Shown piece after piece: positions 44,918-55,618 of a stretch of 64,000 nt of DNA. How positions within the stretch are numbered: the stretch's first letter is position 1; every line of letters starts with the position of its first letter. The position numbers and the translations under genes were made by a program. This stretch comes from Icerya purchasi. Taxonomy: Eukaryota; Arthropoda; Insecta; Hemiptera; Monophlebidae. Location: the NCBI GenBank assembly GCA_039619475.1, contig CM077116.1, forward strand, positions 167,665,363 through 167,729,362. Reading direction: 5' to 3'. The notes below the pieces were generated by a model. That model made no database searches. It saw nothing but the letters and a program-made list of their open reading frames with translations, and had not been told where the DNA came from.

Positions 44918-45812
44918 AATGTGTTTCCAAAGTTTTGGGACTTGCCTTTCTAAAATCAATAGTTCTTGCGCTATTTTCATGAAATTTTGGGAACTAGTTC
45001 GTGCAATCCTCTTCTCTCCTCAGCCGAAGTTTCGGAACAATTGGATTATTTGTAGCAGCGCAGTAATAGTTCGTGCAAGCGTCTCTTGATACACACGGTC
45101 ATAACTGTCACGGTCGTTTGAGTCTCTTCAGTCGAAGCAAAATGGTCTCCCCTTTCAGCTTCATTTTCAACTTGAGGAATAGAAAATGGTCTGGAGGGCT
45201 TATATCTACCGAGTATGGGAGGTGGTTGAGCAACGAACCAATTTTTCCTATCAAAATTTGTACGTTGATTGCAGCGGTGTGCGTCGGCGCGTTTTCGTGC
45301 AACAAAATAAACGACCGATCCTTCCAGAACCGTTCTTAGGAATAATTCGTTGAACGATGCTTCTGGGAACACCGGTTAGCTCTTCTGCCAACCCGCAGCC
45401 AGCACTTTGATGTTCTTTCAAAACAGCTGCGACGCGAACGGTGTCCCCGCTTCTCTCGTTGCCATCAATCGAGTATCTACCCGACGAAAATCGGCTATAC
45501 CAACGAAACATATTAGTAGGAGAAATTACGGACTCAAAATAAGCCACCATTACAATTTCGAATGTTTCGGTAGCATTTTTAACCGCTTTTAAACAAAACA
45601 AAATGTTGTTCAAAATTTTTTTCCATATTAAAATTATGACCGTGTGTACCAAGAGACGCTTGCATGATCTCTTACTACACTGCTACAAATAATCCGACGG
45701 TTCTGAAACTTTGGTTGTGGAGGGAACTGGGTTGCACGAACTAGTTTCCAAGGTATCATGAAGATGGCGCAAGTAGTATTAATTTTAGGAAGGCAGTCCC
45801 AAAAGCGAGTTA
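44918..45812 (-). mobile_element. mariner-like element with about 150-bp inverted repeats
   Basis: The left arm (about 44921-45070) and right arm (about 45660-45810, inverted) share TTTTGGGACTTGCC, TTCTTGCGCTATTTTCATGA, AACTAGTTCGTGCAA and GGATTATTTGTAGCAG, with roughly 80 percent identity by eye. Such arms are longer than the usual 30-bp mariner ends. Between them is a broken minus-strand transposase. A TA-type target could not be fixed because the outermost bases diverge. Confidence 0.72.
45108..45652 (-). pseudogene. mariner-like transposase, internally deleted
   Basis: The N-terminal part (45251-45652) has KNATETFEIVMVAYFESVIS, MFRWYSRFSSGR and GNERSGD, then LAEELTGVPRSIVQRI, the paired helix-turn-helix of mariners. 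It jumps to the C-terminal catalytic segment (45108-45305 frame): MLHENAPTHTAAI and LPYSVDISPPDHFLF, where mariners read HDNARPH and PYSPDLAPxDYxLF. The first catalytic Asp region is deleted. Dead. Confidence 0.75.
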
Positions 45813-45827
45813 CTGATTTTTATTTGA

Positions 45828-46500
45828 TTTTTTTTTTTTTTTTTTTTAAATGGGTTCGTCAACATGGACATTGGCCCAAGAATAGCGGAACAGAGAGAAA
45901 AGTGAGACTCAGATCCTTACACGATCAGAGATAGCTGACAGAAAGGAATCAAGAGCTAGAATACCCGAAGGAGAAGGAAGGGAGAGAAAGAATGAAGCAC
46001 AGAATGGAGCGGGAATACTGGTTTGTAAGAGGAAGGAATAAAAATAAGCTTGTTCAGTTGAAAGCGACGAACAACTGAACATTATATGATCGGAATCAGA
46101 AATACATTGATCGTCGTGAAGGTGCAATGGATAATAAGGAGAAGGCACAAGAAAATAACGGAACAATGAGGAAGGGAGCAAACTATGCCCAAAACGCAAG
46201 CGGCAAATCGCAGAGAGATTGGAACGGCGCATAGAAGGAAAGTTGATAAACCATGGATAGCGTGAAGGGGAAGGTTGGATAGACAAGAAAAAGGAGTTCG
46301 GGTTGGAGAATGAGGAGACGTAGGAGTCAGACCACAGTTTGGAATGAGCGGCTACAGACAGAAGGGTAATATTAGAAGCTGAGAAGGCAGGAAGAAACCT
46401 AGAGAAGAGGAAGATAATCGAGCGAATGAGTCAACCAACTCATTTCCCTCGATTCCGGAATGGCCAGGAATCCAAAGGTAATCTGTCTTTGATATTTTCG
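45828..46500 (-). mobile_element. 5'-truncated LINE family A copy G (minus)
   Basis: Poly-T at 45828-45847 is the tail on the minus strand, preceded by a 3' UTR ending GTTGACGAACCCATTTA. 45909-46286 encodes the ORF2 tail: YPWFINFPSMRRSNLSAICR, YYPLHLHDDQCISDSDHIMF and SCSSLSTEQ. Further right (46300-46490), DYLWIPGHSGIEGNELVDSF of RNase H is still readable. Mostly open frame, so fairly young. The target duplication could not be fixed. Confidence 0.78.
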
Positions 46501-47692
46501 TCGTTTCTGAACCATCTTATTAGGATTCTGTATATTCTATGTGTACGGGGAATCTTAAAAAATAGGAAATTTCTCAGTTCAGCAGGTAGATGTAAAATTA
46601 ACAAGGAAAAAAGCATATACATAAATTTGTAAATCTATCTGATAAAATTGATTTCCGAGAAACAATTCTATGTTCAATAGGCGCTGCTGCATTTCACAAC
46701 ACTTAACAGCCGTGTTGAGAGTAGATCTAGTTTTATTAACAATACTGGGGCTTTGTGTGAAGAAGAATTGTTGAAACTGTTGTACCGAAAAAAAGTAACC
46801 CGTTCCCTAAATTGAATTGCACTCAACGGAGAAGTGTTCATCAATAATAACTGTTGACCATCTGGATATTCCTTTGATCAGGACTTGGTCTGATTTGTGA
46901 CATTAAAATACATTTTGAAATAATAGACCTCGGTTCACAAATATATCGCGAAATGAAAACTGCGGAAGAGCAGTAAAAAAAAAAAGATTGGAATGTTAAA
47001 AACTAATCTGAAGAAATTAACCAAAGTTTGAAAGGCCATTAGAAATGGATAAATTACAGAACTATGATTAGCATGCTCGCTGGTCTTTCCGCTTTTCTTA
47101 CGTATGGTTTCGTAGTTCAGTACAGCATTCTAAAAAAATAATTGAAAGTTTTAATATCATACGCTATCGGAGAATTATACGAAATTCATCATGGACGGCA
47201 TAAACTACTAATGACATAATCCTGAAAGAGCTGAAAATTAACCGAAAAAATCATCAGCTTTTCCCGATAATCGAATTTATTTAATAACTATTTCACAATG
47301 TAGGCTGAAAATCGACTATTCTACGGAAAGCAGATAGAAGGACAAAGCAAAAGCACTTTTCCGAATAGATAAATTTACCAGTTAACTGAGACCATCGGTT
47401 TAACGGTAATTGAAATAATCAGAAAGGCTGAAGATAAGGATCAATAACGGATTATCTCCAGCTACACGTTCATCGTTCAAGATATTCGAAATCGAACAGA
47501 AACGATAAAAAAAAATATAGAAGTATATAATTATATTTTTTAAAGCAAGAAATCAGTTTTATTTTATTTTTAGATTTCTAAAATTTACAAATTTTTCTCA
47601 AAAAAAAAAGCAAGTCTCAATATTGATACACATAAGTTATTAGTACAAACGGTAGCACCGTACAAATTAAACAATGAAAAGAACTTATTTAC
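46501..47692. other. Intronic sequence, nothing recognised
   Basis: AT-rich DNA up to legumain exon b. No motif recognised. Confidence 0.5.
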
Positions 47693-47831
47693 CCGAGAAT
47701 ACTGGTTATTGCTTTCCATACTTTCTAAGGTATCATGTAAATCAGACGCGTATAATAGATCTCTGATGAATGCAATAATACCCGGTCCACCATGATCCGA
47801 ATAAAATACGAAGATATTATCTTTGTCAGTA
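47693..47831 (-). CDS. Legumain-like exon b with catalytic His
   Basis: 139-nt exon with acceptor TTAACAG and donor GTAAAT. It encodes NIFVFYSDHGGPGIIAF and then LHDTLESM. The His of SDHG matches the catalytic His of family C13, and the LHxxDLxxTL pattern that follows is typical of legumain. The first nucleotide completes the Ser codon begun in exon a, and the exon ends in phase 0. The donor (GG|GTAAAT) is weaker than the others but fits both frame and homology. Confidence 0.92.
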
Positions 47832-49829
47832 CTGTTAATAGAATGAAAACGACGATTAAACATTATAACGAAATAAATAACAACAAAAGAATAAAAAATA
47901 TTAAATATTTGTTTGATACTTTTCTTTTCGAGCGATAAAAATTATGTTATTCACCTGGAAATTGAAGAGTTCTAGGGAGATGAAATAGAGATTGTCGATG
48001 TAAAATATCGAAGTTGAAATTATCGAAGCAAATCAGTTTCTAGTGTCTATTGTATTTACTTTAAAAGAGCAACATAATAGTGGTATAGATTGGTTCGTTG
48101 GCTTTGCATAAATCAAGCCTTATTTGAAGAAAAATTTGAAATTCCACATGTACGGCCATAATTGAAACTGTGTAGTGCCCGGTACGAAACTTTCTAGCAG
48201 TGAGTTACACACGTAATAGAGATTAAATCAATCCAATTTACGGATTATATTTTTCTATAAATTCTAAAGTTTGATCCTAACTCGAAATCTAAATTCATTC
48301 AAAAGTTAAACTTGGTTTTGTCTTCCTTTTTTTCCTTAGTATAAGTTTAACGATAACGACGGGTAACCTTTTCGCGGACATATTAGACCGTTATTTATTC
48401 AATAAATAATGAAAATTTTATATGAATTGTAAAAAATATTATTCCAGACACGAAATTATTGCTTACTACATATGCACCGAATAACATTTTTATTTTAACC
48501 ATCCTACTCCACCGCGTTTCTCAATGGTTATTTTCCAGGAATGTTTACATGTTTACAACAGAATAACATAAAATTCCAAATAATGTAATAATTTTATTTT
48601 CCAGCACTGTGAGATCTTTTGGAAGCTTATCTTCAATTACCCACATTCAGTCATCCAACAAAACATTTTTGAAAAAACAATTCAGACCATAGCTAGGTGC
48701 ACATACTATGCACTAGTTTATACTGATAGCGCAAAAACCGATACACCATCACATTGAACGCTAACAACTCACTCATTTGCAGCATTCAAATTGCCATTCC
48801 TTTCAACTGAATGATTGCATAATACTCTACACCGAATAATGCTATATTTTGCTAGATTTGAAGCATATCTTCTTGGTAAACCCATATCAGCAGAAAGTAC
48901 TTGTAATCACCGAACTACAAATATCATTAGGCCATTCTATACCTAGAACTCAGCTTAAAGACCCACTTGTACGTCAGATCCAACAGATTTTAGTTGACTT
49001 TTCAAATAAGAATGATTCGGAAACATCAAAAATATCAAATAAAAATCAATAACTCACATACGGCTTAACTCAAAAACTTCAAAATTGGATTATACTCGTA
49101 AATTACAATTAAAATTCTCTTTAAAACCATAACCGATTACCCTAGGCGGAAAAAACCCAAAAAACCGCCAAGAATATATAATATGGAATTTATTAAAAAA
49201 TTCATAACTCTTCACCGAATAATCTTTTAAAAGTGAACTTTAAAATATAAAACAAAAACGCAGAAGCTCTTTCATGAAATCAAATATATAGACCCCCGTT
49301 TGGAGCCAAAAACAGAAAATAAATTTAGTTCACATAAACAGTAGCCCGAGTAAAAAAGTTGAGGTAACCAAAACATATCTGAAACATATGCATAAAGGAC
49401 CGCTTTATCGGAACACTATAGGCGAGCTTACAATTTTAATTTTTGAAAAATATATGTATTTTTTTTCGGGGCGTGTGATATTTCGATGAAAAGACCGCTA
49501 TTTGCCAGGAAGGAAATTGTATTTCATTTCCTTAACCGAAACTTTCAAATTTGTCGAAAAGTTCAAAAAGCGCAAAAAATGACACGTCTCACTTTTGTGA
49601 TGAGAAAAATCAGACTTCTTTGTTTTCGATTTAGTATTATATAAACGTAAATTATAGTTATCTTTAACTTATATACTGAATCCTAAGCGCATGAATCATA
49701 ATGCTTTGATGAACTTGTTTATTCATAAAATTGGTTTCTTAATGTATGTACCGATTATGTTGCCATTTTCATTCACGTACACCTACTACTATTCGCAATG
49801 AGTTCCTCCAATGTGATAAATTATGTACA
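47832..49829. other. Intronic sequence, nothing recognised
   Basis: A 67-codon plus-strand frame (48849-49052) has no recognisable domain. No element borders seen. Confidence 0.45.
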
Positions 49830-49837
49830 TACAATAT

Positions 49838-50044
49838 CAGGCCCGGATTAAGTGTATGATAGGCCCAGGGCTACGGAAATATTAGGGCCCCTTTCGGAAG
49901 TGACAAAATTATCAATTTTATAGAGTAAGTAAATTTTCTTTAATTTAATTTAATTATATTATTTTAAATTCACGAATTAACATATAATTATTAATTTAAA
50001 TAAAACTAAATATCACATAGACAATGTGTAGAATTTTCGATGCC

Positions 50045-50075
<31 letters not shown>

Positions 50076-50502
50076 TTTTAAAAAATGAATTTTTCAGCAA
50101 ATTTTAATCAAAAGTTTGCATAAAAGGATAGTGCGTATGCGTATGTTACGCATGTACACACGCATACATTCATACCTACATTTCGTAAAAACGTAGATTC
50201 TGACTCGTTATACTTTAAAACAAATTTCTAGTACGTTTTATGGAACTCGAAATTTTACTATTACGAAGTTTTCTCCTGTAAGAGGAAATAAAAATGGATA
50301 CAAAATTATTAACTAATAAATGTACTCAAAAATGCACTTGCTCCTATAAAGTTAATTTTATTTATTTAAAAAAAAGTTCATGTATATGACAAATGATAGA
50401 TTAATTTTTTATTACATGTCGAAAATGGTGTCTCTTGGAGGCTCCTTTATAAGACGGGGCCCGTGGCTGAGCCCCCCTAGACCCCCTCTAAATCCAGGCC
50501 TG
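49838..50502. mobile_element. hAT-type MITE with 8-bp target duplication
   Basis: The ends are CAGGCCCGGATTAAG (left) and CAGGCCTGGATTTAG (right, reverse strand). Flanks TACAATAT (49830-49837) and TGCAATAT (50503-50510) match at 7 of 8 positions, as expected for hAT insertion. Subterminal GGGCCC-rich blocks occur on both sides. 665 bp, no coding capacity. Confidence 0.75.
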
Positions 50503-50860
50503 TGCAATATCCTATTTCACTCATACATGGTTTTTACTGGCCACTTTCTTCATCACCAACTTCTACTTTTTGTGTAAGTTAATATTGAAAAAAATTATAT
50601 TAATTGGTAAAATCATATGTAATATTTTATACGTAATACTAAACGATAGGCGTTATGCTTCAGATCGGTATCATCTCATTTAATTTGCAGCTGCCGCTTT
50701 GCCTCACGATTTTTCAGATGAAAGGCACGTTTGGCTTGAATCGAATTTTCTTAAAATAGGTATCAAGTTCACCGATTACAGGATTTAACGTTTTTTCCGC
50801 TTCTTCAAAATTGTCATACGGTGCCGCTAAAGCCAGGTCATCCGCGTACAAAAAATGCTC

Positions 50861-50930
50861 TTAGTACATTGTGAACCTTAACTTCGCAATCCCAACGCCC
50901 TGTCAAGGGAATGGGACCTACTTTACTTAT
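50861..50930 (+). repeat. Truncated SINE-like repeat inside the Jockey-like LINE
   Basis: GTGAACCTTAACTTCGCAAT, then CCCAACGCCCTGTCAAGGGA, then a CTTTACTTATTA tail. The same sequence, longer, is at 55427-55615 on the other strand. It lies between the YNIY and YADD motifs of the RT. Confidence 0.65.
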
Positions 50931-50947
50931 TATCAGACATCGACTGA

Positions 50948-51172
50948 TCATTTATATATATTATATAAGATTGATGACAAGATGCCACCTTGAGGAACTC
51001 CGTTTTTCTGAAATCTCCAGGAACTTCTCTTTCCATTTAATGAGACATAAAATCTCCGATCTTTCAGTAGCATCGCGACAATTTCTGTAAACTTAAAATC
51101 TTTAATGACTAGATATACTTTGTATTTCAGGGCATGGTGGTGAACTGCATCGAAGGCGACAGTGAGATCCAT
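50948..51172 (-). pseudogene. RT palm fragment of the Jockey-like LINE
   Basis: A 74-codon frame with DLTVAFDAVHHHALKYKVYL (first catalytic Asp), LLKDRRFYVSLNGKRSSWRF and KNGVPQGGILSS. The FLYADD box is separated from it by the SINE-like insertion at 50861-50930. Upstream frames carry stops, so it is inactive. Confidence 0.75.
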
Positions 51173-51890
51173 AAAGACGATTCAATTGACATTACGTTTT
51201 TGAAATTCGTGCTTTATGTGTTGCGTCAAGTGTAGGATCTGGTGGATACTTGACTTTGCAGGCCTAAAGCCTGCTTGCTGAGGGATAAATTTCTGATCAA
51301 TTTTTTCTGCCATACGGTTTAGTATCACACGTTCAAATACTTTATAGAAGCAACAAAGTAAGGGCGGGAATTTTGTAGATTATTTGCATGTTTCCTTAGT
51401 ATCTGAACAGCTATGACGTGGGTTTTTCTCCACTGCTTAGATATATCTATTTTAATTAGACATTTATTAAACATTTGTTGAAGCCAGGTCATCGCTGCCG
51501 TACCAAGATGTTTGATTTGTTCAATAAAAATTCCATCTACTTCGGCCGCTTTGCGGGATTGAGCTTTCTTTACGGCGCCATATATGTCGTCATGGGTTAG
51601 TGGAAATTATTTTCTTCGGTCGACAAGTCTCGTACATTAGCTATCCTTTCTTTACGATCATTAGTTTTTCCGTTAAGTAGTAGTTAATGAGCTACCTGAT
51701 TAGCTGCCACTGTTGATGCGCTGTTACGTTGGTTTTTCTCGTTGTTCAGTTTCTTAAGTAGCTTCCAGGCTTTCCGACTGTATTTTCTGAAGAAGTTCTT
51801 CTCTTCAACCATGCTGCACCAGTCTTTGTTTCTTTCTACAGAAATTTCTGCCATGAGCTTATTTCCTGTTTCTAACGTAGAAGAACCTTT

Positions 51891-52388
51891 AAACTAATTC
51901 CAAATATCGAAGAAAGACTTAAAAATAAGATACTAGAACCTAATTTCTACCTCACTCAATTTTTAACAGGACATGGAAATTTTGGAGAATACCTCAAAAA
52001 ATATAAAATAACAGACAAAGACACATGCATAAACTGTAAAAAAGACATAATAGACACTCCGGATCATTCCTTTTTAAGCTGTCCAAACTTCAGTCAAATC
52101 CGGATAAAACATAAAATAGAAGAAATCAATGGGAAATGGTTTACCAACCAGAAAAACACAAAAACAACGGTGGAATATGTAAATGAAATAATGAAAAACA
52201 AAGAGAAGTACATTTAAATAATAAGATAGTAACGTTAAGTCACATACTTAATTAATATAATTATGATGACCTGCGGAACACTGATAAGCGAATTCAGCAA
52301 AAAGTGATCCTCAGGCCATATTACTGCTATTGTAAAGTTGTATTTTATAATAAATGAATTTAAAAAAAAAAAATCAAAAAAAAAAAAA
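51891..52388 (+). mobile_element. 5'-truncated LINE tail of another family
   Basis: The plus strand reads FYLTQFLTGHGNFGEYLKKY, then DKDTCINCKKDIIDTPDHSF and LSCPNF, ending with a stop at about 52217. This is the C-terminal CxxC..H..C tail found in R1/Jockey-type LINEs (LTGHGxFGxYL). A 3' UTR, an AATAAATG signal and an interrupted A tail follow (52360-52388). It splits the inverted arm of the Jockey-like LINE between the endonuclease and RT. Confidence 0.7.
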
Positions 52389-52807
52389 TCTGGTGTTTGT
52401 AGTATAGTCTTTACTACTTTTTCCATTTCTCTTGTGAATTTTGGCTAATCCGTTTTCTCAAAATTATAACGCAGTGGTGGTTTTTCTGTAATAATCGGTC
52501 TTAGGACTGCATTTACTTCGCAAATAATTGGCCTATGTTGTGTGTATGTGGTATGGGGCCTTAGCTACATGTTCCGTGCACACACGCAGTATGCGTTCTG
52601 AGACAAACATGTTATCAGGATTGTGGCGGCGTTTCCATCTGCAACTGTTAAGAGATGCAGGTAATTTTGAGTTATGGACAGATTATTTCGACCCAATTGT
52701 CTACTAATTCACCATTCGCATCAGTTTCCGCATATTCACAGTTTATGCTGTGACTGTTAAAATCACCTACCACAATTCATCACTATGATCGTTGAATTAA
52801 AATTTTT

Positions 52808-53560
52808 CATTCGACGGTTTGTAAGCACACAGACAACTGAAAACATCTGGGCGTTATACTCGACAGATCGCTTACATGCAAACAGCACTGCGAATCAGTT
52901 AAAATGACAGAACAAACATAATACGTAAGCTGATAGGTTCTAGCTGAGGAGCTAACGCAAACTCGCTCAGAATTTCTTCTTTGGTGCTTTGTTATTCCAC
53001 CGGTGAATATGCATACCCGATGTGGAGCCGCTCATTGTATACCAAAAAAAGATTGATGTGCCCCTAAACGAAACATGCAGACTAATAACTGGTTGTCTAA
53101 GACCAACTCCTCTACCAAAACTTTATAAACTTGGCGGTAGCGCCCCTCCAAAAATTCGACGGGAGGTAACTTCAAAAAATGAAAGGTTTAAAGCAGCCAA
53201 TGGCAACCGACACCCGCTATATGAATATAAAGGATTAACTGAAACAAGGCTGAAATCCAGGAACAGTTTTCTACGAAACGTCGAGGAGCTGACGGGTACT
53301 GCGGCAAAAGAAAGACTTCGTATATGGAATATAAAAGCAAACGGTAAACCGCAAAGGCGGAAGCACTCTTAAGCTACATTCTTTAGAAAACCACTTTGAG
53401 TATACTGAGAAGTGGAACTGCGCGCACAAAATTAAATCTTTATAACTGGAGAATATCCGATAGTGATCGATGTGAAGTTCAAAACTACAATCGTCTATTT
53501 ACATGTCTCCTCAGCGGAAAATATAAACTTGGAAGCTTATAGGTTGACGTTGATAACGAC
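52808..53560 (+). pseudogene. Jockey-like LINE, direct 3' part (RT C-terminus)
   Basis: KHLGVILDRSLTCKQHCESV (near 52845) continues the protein where the inverted arm stops. Then 53022-53372 encodes IDVPLNETCRLITGCLRPTP and PKIRREVTSKNERFKAANGN, ending SRNSFLRN, the thumb and C-terminus of this LINE family. Stops interrupt 52910-53020. Together with 50660-52795 it accounts for one element with its 5' segment inverted. Confidence 0.72.
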
Positions 53561-53616
53561 TTAATAAGATTTATAAAATATTGGACGACTTATCATATAC
53601 AGTAGACCGGACATGC

Positions 53617-53648
<32 letters not shown>

Positions 53649-53794
53649 GGCTTTATTTTACTAAACATATAGTTCACGTAAGTATGAGCAACCCTTAGTG
53701 TTATACTCAATATTTATTCTTAATACATTAGTATCGATGACAAACTGATTACTTATTAGTCCAAAATCGATGATACAAATCAATCGCCTTATAT
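53617..53794 (-). repeat. (AAT)n run and probable 3' end of another LINE (minus)
   Basis: About 32 bp of AAT repeats at 53617-53648. On the minus strand this follows AATAAAGCC, a typical LINE 3' end with a (TTA)n tail. The 150 bp to the right would be its 3' UTR. No coding sequence is visible. Confidence 0.45.
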
Positions 53795-54225
53795 ATTACA
53801 TTTATAGATAGATTTATCATTATTATTAAAAGCACATGTTTTAAATATTATTGAAAATGTTAGTTATAAATGTTTAATTAGGGAAAATAAACTAATTAAT
53901 ACTACCGAAGAATCCAGTCAACTCTAGTCTTTGTATATTTATTGCAGACTGTGTTATTTTAAATTGTTTTCGAATATCACTGTGATAAATAATGACAGTT
54001 GTAAATTCAACTATTGTTTTGGTTTCTTCGTACTTTGCTAGTTATATTTTATTCCCAAATACCTTTTTTTTTTTTTAAATTTCTTCTGAACTAAGTTTGT
54101 TCACGTAAATCGTAGTTATTTTTCAAAAGCGGAAAAGTGAATACACATAAAATTTTTATAATGCATTTCATCATATTAATTTATACATACGCCTTTTTTG
54201 ATTAATGCAAAAACATTCTTATGTT
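53795..54225 (+). repeat. About 430-bp direct repeat, left copy
   Basis: Matches 58382-58821. The first about 170 bp differ at around 11 positions, while the last about 260 bp, including a 13-T run, are identical. It ends exactly at the 3' tail of the I-clade LINE. Confidence 0.9.
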
Positions 54226-54299
54226 TTCATTATTATTAAATTAAATTTTACGTGCCATGTGCAGCAACTATGGCTAGAGACACGGGAGGAGAAGGAGGA

Positions 54300-55426
54300 T
54301 TAGATCAGTGAGTAGAGTCCGGACTTATGAAAGAAAAGGATTAAGCTAGATAATGAAGAGGAGTTGTCTTTAAGGATGAGGGGAAGAGAAGAAGGTAGGT
54401 TGAAAAATTTCTTTTCAAAGGAATATAAAGGGCATTCGGTGAGGATATGGTGAATGGTGAGGGAAACACTGCACATGGTACACTGAGGAGCCTCGGTTCC
54501 ATTTAGTAGGTATTCGTGGGTGAGGCGTGTGTGACCCAATCGAAGTCTGGTGATGATTACGTCATCTCATCGATTTGGAAGTGATATGTTCCACGGTGAT
54601 ATTGACGGCTTGATTACGCGAAGCTTATTCGATTGTGATGTTTGCTGCCATTTCCTCTGCCATAGGGTTTTTAAACTATGTTTTATATGAATTTTAAGAT
54701 CGGTTGCTGGAACAGGAATGTTTGGCACTGGCAGAGTAACAGCAGCCTCCTTTGCAGTCGAGTCTGCCAATTCGTTCCCCTGAATACCAGCGTGGGCAGG
54801 AATCCACATGAACGTTACTAATTTGAGAATTTCTTCGGCTACTGGATGTTGATCGTGGCTGAAAACGTTGGATAAGGCGTTGAGTGCTGAGAGAGAATCT
54901 GAACATACTACGGACGATTGATGTGAGTCAGATCTCATGAGGAAATCGACAGCAAGCCAGAGAGCATATAATTCGGCGGATAGGATGGAAAACGGTTCCA
55001 GCAGTGAGTAACGGATTATAGCGACATCATCGGAGACGACTGAGCAGCCAGCAAACGTATCGAATTTAGACGCGTCGATGTAGAAGAGAGACAAGCCGGA
55101 GGTTCGTGTTCGAATGTTTTCCTCTAGTTGTTCGATGGATGCGCAATCCCTTCTCAGTGCAACCATTGAGCGATCTATCTTGATTGGATTGTCATCCCGC
55201 GGTGGAATTAATGCATTAGAGAACCTAAGTACTGGTATATTAGGAACGTTTATCTATGACGTGATATTGTTGAAAATGTCCGAAACCGATTGCGATTGTC
55301 TTGGAGAAGGCAGGGTCGATGATGAAAACAACCGTGATGAAGAAAAATCGGAGGCATTAGATTGTACTGCAAAGTTGGCCAAGAGAAACCAGCGGCGAAT
55401 ATCCAAAGGCCATTCCGATGATTCAG
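54300..55426 (-). pseudogene. RNase H and zinc tail of the I-clade LINE
   Basis: 54567-55166: LFYIDASKFDTFAGCSVVS (TDGS altered to IDAS), ILSAELYALWLAVDF, VVCSDSLSALNAL and MWIPAHAGIQGNELADSTAK. 54300-54539 in another frame: HTRLTHEYLLNG, APQCTMC and HHILTECPLYS, the C-terminal CxxC..H..C motif. 55250-55456 is the connecting segment, disrupted by the SINE-like insertion. Confidence 0.8.
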
Positions 55427-55615
55427 AGTAAGTAAAGTAAGTAAAGTGAGTTCCATACCCTTGACAGGGCGTCGGGATTGTGAAGTTAAGGTTCACATGT
55501 ACTAAGCCCAACGGCACTAATGAGAGTAGGGGGGCCAGTTCCTTTCTCTCGGCCGCCTTTACTTTCCCAGATTTCTCTGGTACCCAATTATTTCAGGCTG
55601 GGTAAGCTTGGGAGC
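55427..55615 (-). mobile_element. SINE-like repeat with (TTAC)n tail
   Basis: On the minus strand it starts near GTCGCTCCCAAGCTTACCCA, continues GGTACCAGAGAAATCTGGGA, GTGAACCTTAACTTCACAAT and CCCGACGCCCTGTCAAGGGT, and ends in TTAC repeats (55427-55447). It interrupts the I-clade LINE between RT and RNase H. A 5'-truncated copy is at 50861-50930. I could not identify A and B boxes with confidence, so it could also be the tail of an unknown LINE. Confidence 0.55.
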
Positions 55616-55618
55616 GAC

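Larger units (their letters stand above)
50660..52795 (-). mobile_element. Jockey-like LINE, inverted 5' part
   Basis: On the minus strand: endonuclease VVGDFNSHSINCEYAE, then GELVDNWVEIICP (about 52780-52680), linker NFFRKYSRKAWKLLKKLNNE (about 51780), QQAGFRPAKSSIHQILHL (about 51270), RT FMDLTVAFDAVHHHALKYKV and KNGVPQGGILSSILYNIY (50948-51172), FLYADDLALAAPYDN (about 50850), and AFHLKNREAKRQLQIK (about 50690), where it stops. The rest of the protein continues on the opposite strand at 52808. Interrupted by a SINE-like piece (50861-50930) and another LINE tail (51891-52388). Confidence 0.72.
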
